Source: Pycnopodia helianthoides (taxonomy: Eukaryota; Echinodermata; Asteroidea; Forcipulatida; Asteriidae). From it: DNA of 64,000 nucleotides. The first letter of the stretch is position 1, and each line of letters starts with the position of its first letter. The DNA lies in the NCBI GenBank assembly GCA_032158295.1, contig CM063262.1, forward strand, positions 8,899,394 to 8,963,393, given 5' to 3'. The notes beneath the pieces were generated by a model that was not told the DNA's origin, did not search any database, and worked only from the letters and a program-made list of their open reading frames with translations. Positions 44,668-54,345 of the stretch are shown one piece after another. Made by a program: the position numbers and the translations under genes.

Positions 44668-47600
44668 CTTTGATGGGAAAAAGCGAATTAAACGATAAAG
44701 CATGAATGTTGGTACGGCATAAATTCGGCTAGATTGGTAGTTATCAAGAACTAAATTTATTCGAATTTATTAGTCAATCTGAGATCTTCAAAACAGAACC
44801 AATATTAATAGTGTTGGTTCAAGACCTTCCTGTTGTATTATTTCGATAAGTAGAACGAGGAGGGTCCATGAACCTACACTAGTACCGATATGACTTTTGA
44901 ACCTTTAGCACTGACGTCTTTGAGCTGCCAGTGTGTTCTATCTGCCATTTAGGGAGTCAGTAACAACATGCACAAAACAGATGCACGGAGCTAGCACCAA
45001 GATGAAACTTCCTTTCCAAACTGGCACCTCCAGGTTTTTTGCAAATAATGACATCATTGCGTCAACGGTAGATTTAAAATACTCAAATCGCAAAATGAAG
45101 CGGACGGTTAATTAGAAAATAAAGAACAATTAAACTGTTTCCTCCCTGCATGTTGATCAGGTGGGTTTACGGACAAAACTAATGATAGCTTTTTCAAAGT
45201 TACAAGGGTGTTAGAGTAAGCTTTTAGCTCAAGAAGAGAATTGAGCCCACTTTCATACAGCTGTTTAGCAGAAACGTTTGCCTAACAGTTTTATTTGTTA
45301 ACGAATTTACAAACCAGTCATTAAATACCAACTACACAGTACTGACTTGTAACCAAATTTGCCATCTAATAACTTTCAGAGCTTTGCAAATCGTTTGCAA
45401 CATCATGAAATCGGGGCACAAAATGGCAGCCAGCGTCCTTACCAGAGCTGTATCGCCAGTCACATCGGTTACGTAACTGTAACCACGTTGACCATCATCA
45501 CTGTACATTACGTTGTAAGTCTGCACCCACTCAACATTGTCAATGGAGCTGTCTCGCCCTTGCGTAGTTAGACTTGTGACGTATACCTTGGATTCAAAGT
45601 CAACTTGAATCCAGGGATTTAAGTCCTCGGCCTGTGCAATCCAGGCTTGTTGATCTGCAAGATCATGAAGTGATAACATATTCCCATTACGTCCAAGTTT
45701 ACTTGGAAATCGTTAAATTTATTAAATTAAAAATGTTAGTCATTGTTAATTATAATTTTAAGCAGGCTTCCTAGTTGTGCTCTTAGTTTTGGGGGCTACG
45801 GTCGGACCGTCCTCGTCGCAGCCCTTGGTAAAGCTAACCCTTCAACCGCCACAACAAAACGGATTTCGAGTAACATCTATCGTCGAACATGCCTAGAAAT
45901 AGAAAATATGATGAACAATATGAGACAGTTCTTTTTGCGAAAGTTGACGATTTTTTCAACGGCTACGCTGAACACCCTGTTGTCTGTCTCTACAGGAGAC
46001 ACATAGAGGGAGCAACAATAATCATCTAGTCAAACCAGGAATGGTCTTGGCCACCGAGCGACCCCAGAGCAACAGCATAGCAGTGCCATCATAAAAACAG
46101 ATTCGGTTATAAAAGCTACCTCAATATCAGAAGACGACAACATCGAAGCACTTGTAGTTTAGTTAAGCAGTGCTGTAGTCTACAAATCACCACCAGTAGA
46201 CTCATCTACTCTGTCCCTCAAGTACACAAAATGCCTCATCAAGTTGTGTCTGTGCAAAAACGTCGTGTCACCTAAAAGCACTCACGGTACGTTACCCACG
46301 AGTTTGAAATTGTCGAAACGTCGCGACGCGTCGCGTCGTATCTCGCTTAGAATAGCCCAGATGTACACACAAAACATTTACATGCCGAGATATGACATTT
46401 GCACCGAGCATTTTTGTGCGAGATACGACGTGGGCATAACTCAGATCTTTTGCCAATGTAAACAACAATATCGCAGGACTGTGTCAGGAGATCTCGACGC
46501 AGCCTCACATTCCACACAGCAATCGCCGACCCTTGGCGTTTAAAGTCAGTGGACGACGTACGACGCGACTGTACGACGCGACGACACAATGTGACGCAAA
46601 GACTCGACGGCAAGACGCGACGGGCGACGGCATAAAAGGCAACGAGCGACGGTTCGAAGTAAAATTGTAAGGAATCTCGTTTTTGTTTTGTTTTTTTTCT
46701 GATGAAACTGTCTACCTTCCAAAAAAAAATGCAACAGTTTGTTTTTAATTAAGGATTCTGTCATCCAATCAAACCTTTTGTAAACCTTCAAGAAAATGCC
46801 TTCCTGAGGGTCCTCAATTATTCAAATGCATGTGCAGTTGCACGGTAAAAGTAACTTTGTTTTGTTTGTACAATATGTGCCCGAACACCTCTTGCTAATA
46901 TTTCTTTTTCAGGTGTTCGGCTTACAGCCGAACAGCTTACAGCCGAACAGCTTACAGCCGAACACATGAAACACCTGCTTTACAGCCGAACACCTGCGTT
47001 GGTCCTCGTTCATTTTTATGCGATCTAATTGGACACAGCTTAATGTCTTACCACGATTATTCAGCCTAGCTTGGAAGGGTTGATACTTGGTTTTATTTTT
47101 GTACACCGACGATGCTTTTATGTTTGCATCGGGAATAGCGCCACTCTCCATGCCCAATGGTTCACCGACGGGGCAAACGTCGACTTCTCCTGTGAAGTGT
47201 TAAGTGTCAGTGTTAATGAACATTGGAATTATTGTGAAACTTTACAGTTTGATGAACGCCCTGACACTAGAAATTTAGTTTCAAACTTTCTTCCAACCCT
47301 CTTAGTTGTTTGAGCTACACTTTGAAGATGCAGTGTATAGATGAAAGGATCAAACAGCAAATTGTCACATGCAAATGAATTATATAAAAGAAATGTATTA
47401 TGATTTCGTAACGAAAACAAGTTTAGATTTCTGACGTCGGGAACTGTATACCAAGCACTTTTGTTTTAACAGAGTTCGTTCCTGGTGGCTACTAAAGAAT
47501 AGCAAGTAAATGAATATTCATGACCTAAATGACCTCTTTGACCGTTAACAGGGCTCGAGTTTACAACGAGCAAAGAATGTTCTTAAATGTAAATCAATCT

Positions 47601-50600
47601 TAACTGGTCAGCAAAGTGTGATGAATAGTATGTGAGACGTTATGACCATATCGTTAAGAGGAGTGTCATGCCCTCAGTCTTGCCCAAACTCAGTTGCTCC
47701 CACAGCGTTGACAGACGGGAGCATTTGTCGTAGGTGATATTTATGTTTATGAGGCAACGTACACATTTTAAACAGTTTTAGTCTAAGCTAAGTATAAGTT
47801 AGTTAATAATTTATCAAATTACTGAAGCAGTTAGCAACACACAAAACAATCATTTACGAATGTTGTCTGGTGCAAAGAAAAAAACAAGTTCAGTTGATTT
47901 TTACAATTTTTTTTATTAAAGATTATTTAGTAAAGGCAGTAACAGTGTGAGGAGCCAGATTATTGGATATATATTTCGAACTGCCTCTAGTTACCGAACA
48001 ATATCGGTGATTTAGTTGGTAAAACATCTGCTCTAAAATGACAAAGGTTGTGGGTTCGAATCCCAGCCGAGTAACATGCCTGGGGATTTGTTCCGTAGGA
48101 CTTGGGAAAATACTGAGTATACAGTGCATTACATACATCGGTGTAAGGTTTAAAAAACCAAATAATAATCTTTGGTGTAATTATTTAGTGTATATCTAAC
48201 ATTGAAAATATTACCACCCTCATACATAATGCAGTCGTCCAGGTCTACCGCCGTGAAAAAGACGCAGTTACGGAACAGGAACTGGTCGTTATCATTGTCT
48301 GTTAGAAATCGATGTCGTGACGGGAGTCCCCCTTTTACTGACGTTTTGTTATTGACTTTTGTAAATTAATCTTGCTGTTATTATTATTCTCATGACCGCG
48401 AGGAAGAAGATTATTAAAGTGATTATTAAAGTGAAAAGTGGTTGTCATGACGAAAGACTAAAAACAAATACTAGAAAAAAAGAAGAACAAACCCATAACA
48501 AACAAACAAACAAACAAAAACTTGATGTTGGTTGTTTTTCCCTTCTCGTTTTACCTTAACAGTAAATAATATATGAAAACAAGTAATATGATTTGAACAT
48601 GCCTTTTTAGGATCATAAAATTTTTTTGGTCAACGTAATGCTGATTTACGTGTGAACGTTTTATCTGATTACAATCTTTACTTGCTAAGAAACAAAAAAA
48701 ATCCGTCAAGTAATTTTTTCACAAGAATGTCGAATCCATTGACGTTTAGTGAGGTGACAGCAGGTACCAACCGCATCTCTGGGCGCAGCATTCGCGGGCG
48801 GACATCAACCCTCAGAAACGATTCAGGCATCAATTCGATTCTCAAATTAAAATGTTTTTGGATGAAAATGTTTCAAAACCATATTAATTCGAAGTAAATC
48901 CTATTTTACTATCAACAGTAGATGCAGCGCTTCTCACCGAGTACATTTAAGATCATTACTTTTTGAAGTATTATACCAATCTATGTTCATACCTAAAGAA
49001 GAATGATATGCCCTTTCAATTCGAAGAAATAATATACAATTTGTATAACCACACAAAGTCGCAGAGTAACAAGCTAGTTAACAGCTTTTAAAAGTTTGAA
49101 TCTTTTTTGTTTGTTTAAATTTGCCCCCCCCCTAAAAAAAAAAAGCAAAACAAACTAACAGCTCTTTAAAAAAAAAAACGTTTCCAACACAAGTACCTAC
49201 TTACCAGAGCATTTGAGAATGTTCTTGATTTCCTCCAATGAGTTGCTATAAGTGTTGAAGTAAGTAACCTGAAAGTTCCGTACTGGTGAATAGGTATTCA
49301 GACCACCGAGACGAATCTCAGTGCATCTACAGGGGTCCTGTACAGGAATCACCCAACGGTACACTTGGTGGTCAGTGGGATCCGGTTCACATCCCATGAA
49401 GCACACCATTGCTTTAGGAGACAGAAAGTGTGGGAAAAATAATATTTATTTATACACATGTGATAGCTTTTGACATAAAAAAATGCTTGCGACATTTAAA
49501 ATAATATGAAAAAACATCGAAATACCAGATTATCTCTAAGACCATATGGACCTTCTGACACGTCCATGGCGGCATTATTTTTGACATTTTCCTCAAATTC
49601 TTAAATTGTCATAATTCTTCAAATTGATGTATTAAGCGACGTCAGATAAAGTATGCGCATATTCGGGTGATTAATTGACAGTAAACAAAAATAGAATTAA
49701 AAACAAAGCTTCAAATATATTTTGTATTAATCTCACAATATTGTGAAATATGCCGGACCAAGAACGTACAAAACGAACACCAATGTTTACACCAAAGTGA
49801 GGATAACTGCGGGTCCAGCTTGCAGCGGGTTTGTGTTCTTGCTCATAAGGTGGCTAAAAAAGTGAAGCCCCCAAAACCTGTTTGGTTTTGAGTATGTCTG
49901 AATGGCTTAAAAAGCTCTCTTTGCTCAAAAATATTCCAATAACATTGTTATAAAACATGCTGTTATTGTATTGGAGCGGGTTAAATTACATCCGAGTTTT
50001 ATATCTGCCTCTGACTATTGGATACAACAATAGAAACGAATTATTGGAGCAAAAACTAAATTCATCCAAGATTTCCTCAGCCAACAATCTAGCACTGCAT
50101 AAATGCATACACAGCAACATAAAAAAGAAAAGAAAAGATAATTCATTTTTTTTCAACTGGTAAGATAAATCTTTAATCTATCGACATGGGCAAGGGACTG
50201 AAATGGTGTAAAGGTAATACCGGAACCAACTCTTTCAATCGATACAAACTGAAGCTTATTCAACTCACGTAACTTCATAATATGTGGCCATAAATCTGCA
50301 AGGTACGGCCAAGGTTACTCCAGAAATAAATCTATATTCAAGCACGTCTTTCTCAGTAGTGACGTGTGGTATCGTATTTGGGTCAGCCACATAAGTTGCC
50401 AGCGTATGGGGAATTATACGAGTAAAGAATATAAAGTGACGTGTTGATAGCATTATGAAGTAATCAAATGGTTTCCATACTGTCATACAGGCTGCTATAC
50501 TTGAACTGGAAAGGACATAAAATAATTTGCGTTTAATTTCTCCCACACTAATTGTGGCCGTGAGATTTTAATATAACAATATATCACCACGAAAAAATGC

Positions 50601-51864
50601 CTTATTTTGTCGAATTAAGGTATCATGTCGCAGTATAAATAACTAATATAGGATCCATGTTATGAATTCAAAGTAACTGGCGTCTCTTTACTATAAAGAC
50701 CACAGACTGACTCCATCACGTGTTACAATAAATCTCACTTTTCACTTTAATTAACCATTATATAGTACCCTTACACCGATGTGTGTAAAGCACTGTATAC
50801 TCAGTCCTTTCCCGATTTTTTGGATAAATAATCATTGGCATATAAAAAACGGGTGGGATTCGAGCAGATGTCTTACCAACTAGACCACCGAGATTACCGG
50901 GTAGTTGGAGGCAGTTCGAATCCTATAATTGAGCATCAGAGAACGCAATCAAATGGTCTGCGCCAGTAAAAAGAAACTCGATGCTGTTTTAATTTGAATG
51001 TCATCCAAATTCAGGTATTAGCTAAACATTCTCTGTAAAGTCCATTTATTTGAAATGTTAGGTCATTGAACGTTTGCTGATTTTGACAAACATTGCACGT
51101 GAAAGGTATCAATCACTCCGGCATTTTACACCATTTTAACATGAGGCTAGAAACTTGATTTTTTTCCCCATTTTCATAATGACGCTCTCTATTGAAAAGA
51201 ATGATTGGATCACAATACTGAAATCGACCTTGCGCCCCCATTGAGAGTCTTCAGATAAAGTACGCATTTATTCGAGGGTTTGACCGTTAAAATATCTTAA
51301 CAAAGCTACAAGTGAAGACAAAACAAATCTCAAAACGTGTCGAAATATTAAACCCTTTTTAATTTCATGCCCGTGTAAAATCTGTCACCGGTGCCAGAAA
51401 CAATGAATAAAATAGTAATTAAAATTAGCTGAAATCGTTTCCAAAATCTCGTGCGGGGTCAAAATGTTGCTAGAATCGTAGCACTAATTATAAGTTCTAT
51501 AATGGTGTATATTGTTTACTTGTGTCTGAGAAGTAAGCCAGTCGTATTATTACATGAGCACATACCAAAATAGGGTTGAGTTTGAGTCATATTCCGACCA
51601 AAAACATAACAAAACAACAACAAAGTTTACGTCAATGTGAGGGTGTACAAATTAATAGGAAATCTTCGGTGGAACCCAACAACGAATGTGATTATGAGCA
51701 TTGTACAAAATATAACAAAGAAGAATAAAATACAAAATTCGTCTTTTGTTTAAACACAGTGAACATATTTCTTCAGAAGCAAAATTGAAAATAATCTTAC
51801 CTTGTGTCCAATTTATGAACAGAACAATAAGAATTGTTTTGGCAGGTTGAAGAGCTGCTGGCAT
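44524..51864 (-). CDS. Secreted F5/8 type C (discoidin) domain protein, complete 6-exon gene
   Basis: Exons from the 5' end: 51864-51801, 49411-49205, 48298-48215, 47189-47052, 45654-45443, 44667-44524. All have GT/AG borders and fitting phases (1,1,1,1,0), giving 282 residues. Order: signal peptide (about 1-22), a cysteine-rich region of about 95 residues with no recognised family, then one F5/8 type C domain from Cys124 to Cys279 carrying the family signatures PLGMESGAIPDANIKASS, WIQVDFESKVYVTSLTTQGR, WVQTYNVMYSDDG and LRILPTACHD...LRLEVIGC. Such domains bind sugars, phospholipids or other surface ligands outside the cell, often in adhesion or innate recognition. The last two exons have an intact second copy at 59.1-60.2 kb. 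Confidence 0.87.
45443..45654 (-). CDS. Discoidin gene exon 5: middle of the F5/8C domain
   Basis: QQAWIAQAEDLNPWIQVDFE, SKVYVTSLTTQGRDSSIDNV, EWVQTYNVMYSDDG and then VTDVTGDTAL. It has the core tryptophan and QGR signatures. Acceptor atgatcttgcag|, donor CTG|gtaagg, phase 0. It has a 212-bp twin of identical length at 60017-60228. Confidence 0.9.
46270..46660. repeat. CpG-rich CGACG/CGCGACG repeats
   Basis: Dense CGACG, GACGCG and GTCGCG words, for example 'aacgtcgcgacgcgtcgcgtcgtatctcgc' at 46316 and 'gacgacgtacgacgcgactgtacgacgcgacgac' at 46553. The sequence is much richer in CpG than its surroundings. The inverted words 'cgtcgtatctcgc' and 'gcgagatacgacg' 90 bp apart form a hairpin. It lies in intron 4 of the discoidin gene. 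Confidence 0.65.
46876..47000 (+). repeat. Hairpin cluster related to 2261-2562
   Basis: 'cccgaacacctcttgctaatatttctttttcaggtgttcggc' followed by three 'cttacagccgaacag' units and 'cagccgaacacctg'. It shares the AGGTGTTCGGC/GCCGAACACC palindrome with the first hairpin block. It lies 50 bp downstream of the exon 4 donor of the discoidin gene. Confidence 0.75.
47052..47189 (-). CDS. Discoidin gene exon 4: first third of the F5/8C domain
   Basis: EVDVCPVGEPLGMESGAIPD, then ANIKASSVY...FQARLNNR. This is the canonical opening 'C..PLGMESG.I.D..I.ASS' of the domain. Acceptor aacacttcacag|, donor CGTG|gtaaga, phase 1. Confidence 0.88.
47190..47999. other. Part of discoidin intron 3, nothing recognised
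   Basis: No supported exon or repeat other than the SINE that follows. Confidence 0.5.
48006..48165 (+). mobile_element. tRNA-derived SINE, family 2, copy 1
   Basis: Has an A-box-like TGATTTAGTTGG and a B box GGTTCGAATCC within a tRNA-sized head, followed by a body 'atactgagtatacagtgcattacatacatcggtgtaag' that is shared, inverted, with 50765-50930. Different from the 317-bp family. Lies in intron 3 of the discoidin gene. Confidence 0.7.
48215..48298 (-). CDS. Discoidin gene exon 3
   Basis: Too short to appear as an ORF. NDNDQFLFRNCVFFTAVDLD, then DCIMYEG, with two cysteines. Acceptor tttctaacag|, donor GGTG|gtaata, phase 1 to 1. An alternative donor 3 bases upstream (GAGG|gtggta) would remove one residue and keep the frame. 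It completes the N-terminal region. Confidence 0.68.
48299..49204. other. Discoidin intron 2, nothing recognised
   Basis: AT-rich with short CAAA and A runs. No supported exon. Confidence 0.5.
49205..49411 (-). CDS. Discoidin gene exon 2: cysteine-rich N-terminal region
   Basis: 68 residues with six cysteines: MVCFMGCEPDPTDHQVYRWV, then DPCRCTEIRLGGLNTYSPV, then FQVTYFNTYSNSLEEI and LKCS. Acceptor tctcctaaag|, donor TCTG|gtaagt, phase 1 at both ends. No family recognised. The strand pattern (CTEIRLGGL...FQVTYFN) is somewhat like a galactose-binding fold but is unproven. Confidence 0.75.
49412..50760. other. Part of discoidin intron 1, nothing recognised
   Basis: AT-rich, with no repeat shared in the window. 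Short ORFs have no resemblance to known families. Confidence 0.5.
50765..50930 (-). mobile_element. tRNA-derived SINE, family 2, copy 2
   Basis: Minus-strand copy: 'cttacaccgatgtg...agcactgtatactcagt' pairs with the body at 48125-48155, and 'gttcgaatcc' with 'accaactagaccaccgagat' gives the tRNA-like head. It is more diverged in the head. Lies in intron 1 of the discoidin gene. Confidence 0.65.
50931..51800. other. Rest of discoidin intron 1, nothing recognised
   Basis: No supported feature. Confidence 0.5.
51801..51864 (-). CDS. Discoidin gene exon 1: signal peptide
   Basis: ATG then 20 more codons: MPAALQPAKTILIVLFINWT, Q and one base, then CAAG|gtaaga (phase 1). It is a short but plausible signal sequence. 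The open frame extends up to 51885 without another ATG, with a stop beyond it, so this ATG is the only start. Confidence 0.72.
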
Positions 51865-53210
51865 GCTGACAGTTTGCTGTTTCAAGTGTTGTGTACTACA
51901 CGCTACACCCTACCTCTCCTTCATCTGCTAAATGCGTGTCCAGCTTGCATTGGTTTTGTTATACCGTTCAGTAGGTGGCTCAAAAGGCCAAATTGTGAAA
52001 AGCCATGTTTATGGTACATATAAAGACGATATTAAGGCTGAGCAGTGTTTTTTTTTCCTTTTTTTTTTCTTTTTTTTTTCTCTTTACAGCAGATTTGTTT
52101 ACAATGGAGGATGGAATTCAAGCGGTACTTTTTTGTAAACGTCATGTGTTGTTGTTTAATTTACTATCTAATATGTGTACATGTAAAGTGAAGGGACTGC
52201 GATCTCCACGTGAAATGATTGCAAGGTCAAAGGTACATCTGACAATATCCTTTTTGACAGTATCAAATAATATGCATTATAGTAGATAGTTTGAATGGAC
52301 AGAGCAGGGAAAAAAGTCAGACTGGAACGCACTCAAGATGTTCAAAAAGCTTTGGGTTTTGTGATATATGAACATTCTTCAAAGGTCGAGCAAGAATTCT
52401 GTATTGAAAAGCAAGCCTTAGAAACAGTTTGAGGCGTCACGTGCAGTTCTTTACAGAAGGGGAGGGGTGTGGAAAGGATTTTTTTAATGTTTTTATTGAT
52501 TTATTGTTATTATTATTATTATTTTTTATTTATTTATTTATTTTTATTTATTTATTTTATTTTTTTTTTTTGGGGGGGGGAGGTGTTTGAGGGAGGGTGT
52601 GGGAATGAAGGAAGGAGACAGAGCAGTCTGCCCAATAAATCGTCCGCGAAATAGTGATGTGTTTATAGGCAGTGCGGGAAATTTGAAACTAATTCCAGTG
52701 GTAGCCAGGGTAAGATACATAGGCAGAGCGAGGTTATGAAGATGAACACATGGTTTTGGTATATGGTCTCTGGTAACAACCCAGCCTATGACTGTTTGGA
52801 TGTTGTTTCGGTAGGAGACAATCTCTGTCTTATGAAAAATCAAACGGCAATGGTTAAACCAGACCCTTTTTTGATGTACGCATGCAATTTCACAGAAGAA
52901 GGGGGGGGGGTCTGGTTTGTTCGTTTTGTTTAAAGAAAGGGGAGAAGTGGGGCGGTGGTTATGTTGAACTTCCTTTGTTTGTAAATTTAATGGAAGGGCT
53001 CAAAACATATTTTTTGTGCGTTTTATAAGCTGTACTTCATCAGTCACCATTTTGGCTTTGTATCCTTTTTATGAAAGTTGTGTAACAAGGAGCGATCGAA
53101 ATCTTACTTTCTTTAGGAAAGAGGAGCCAGAGAGAAATAATAGTATTGTTTATTTGTTTATAGCTTACGTAGTCTTGTATTGACATAAGCCCTGTTCTTT
53201 TCTTTAACGA

Positions 53211-53552
53211 CTACTGTACCTGTAGTATTGTTCCTGTAGTATTTTTAGCAGGATTTACAAGTTCTGTTCGTCCATTTTTTTGAGTAAGTTTTTCTTGGGT
53301 TGAAGCTTGCAGTGTAGTCCGAATTAGTTGGTCTTTTCTGTTCTTTTGTCGTTTGTAGGCTGACAAAGGTGGTACAGGGAAGAGGTTGTTAACGAAACTA
53401 TTATCGTTTAGTAAGTGCCAGTTTGAGTGATGTATTTTAGGGAAGAAAGGCAAAATAAAAACAAGAAGCGGGTTCGTTTCTTTCTTGATGTTGAGTGGTG
53501 CACTCAACAGTAAATTCCTGTGGTCATCACTAGATTTCGTGAAGCGGGTCAC
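53211..53552 (-). mobile_element. Penelope-like element: region after the reverse transcriptase core
   Basis: A 113-codon open reading: SAPLNIKKETNPLLVFILPF, then SNWHLLNDN...LFPVPPLSAYKRQKNRKDQL. The order 'PLVFxxPxxP...WxLL...PPxxAxRRxKNxxDxL' is typical of the segment between the reverse transcriptase and the GIY-YIG endonuclease in Penelope-like elements. The endonuclease itself is not seen. Left arm of the inverted repeat. Confidence 0.78.
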
Positions 53553-53589
53553 TTCTTCTGTGTTATATCCACGTTATATCAGTTTTTCT

Positions 53590-53962
53590 TTAGTTAAAGA
53601 AATTGACCTTACTCTTAAAATTTTGTGTGTGTCTGCATAAAAATGCGCTTGTATCTCGTCGCTTCACCCTTAATGACGCCGCCAAAAACAGACTCATGCA
53701 GAATCTCAAGCAGGATATTAGAACGTGTCCGTTTGTTTCGTTGCTACTCAAGACTATCAAGCTTCACTTCCTTCTGAAAACGTTCGCCATTGTAAATTAC
53801 GAGGTCAAGAAAGGTGGTTTGGTGAGTCGGAGATCTTTGAAGTGAATTGCAAGGTTGGGTGCAGGTTGTTGAACATCTTAACAAAATCCATCACCTTGTT
53901 TTTGTTGCCATTGTAAATTGTTCAAACATCACTCTGTATCTCATGTAAGCTGCTATCTCATC
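53590..53962 (-). mobile_element. Penelope-like reverse transcriptase remnant, left arm
   Basis: Minus-strand twin of 53985-54345 ('gcttacatgagatacagag...gatggattttgttaagatgttcaac'). The catalytic motif is altered by a change right after 'agatacagag', and small indels and stops break the frame. Dead copy. Confidence 0.7.
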
Positions 53963-53984
53963 ACCTTATTTAAATACGAAAAAG

Positions 53985-54345
53985 AAATAATACTCCCTAC
54001 CAACCCAGAGAGTGTGGCTTACATGAGATACAGAGACGATGTTTTAAAAATTTACAATGGCAACAAAAACAAGGCGATGGATTTTATGAGGCTGAACAAC
54101 CTGAACCGACCTCGAAATTCACTTCAGAGATCTCCGACTACCAAATCACCTTTCTTGACCTCGTAAATTACAGAGGCGAACGTTTTCGGAAAGACGGGAA
54201 GCTTGGTACTCGAGTAGCAACAAAACAAAACGGACACGTTGCAATATCTTGCTCGATATTCTGCACAACTCGAGTCCGTATTTGGCAGCGTCTTTAATTA
54301 AAGGTGAAACGACGAAATACAAACGCATATGCACACACAAAATTC
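53985..54345 (+). mobile_element. Penelope-like reverse transcriptase remnant, right arm
   Basis: Keeps YMRYRDDVLKIYNGNKNKAM, which matches the 'YxRYxDDxxxIW.G' catalytic motif of Penelope-like reverse transcriptases, followed after a frameshift by a readable 'EISDYQITFLDL' block, also typical. The copy is interrupted by frame changes near 54105 and is not functional. Confidence 0.75.

Larger units (their letters stand above)
44306..46740. repeat. Tandem duplication, copy A (exon part)
   Basis: Matches 58925-60500: 'gatccattcaacccataccctgtcagtata', 'tccacatgaataagttaaaaagt', both exons and the intron, and the 'gacggcaagacgcgacgggcgacggcataa' box near 46607 (60364 in copy B). About 0.85 kb at 45770-46600 is present only here. 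Confidence 0.85.
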
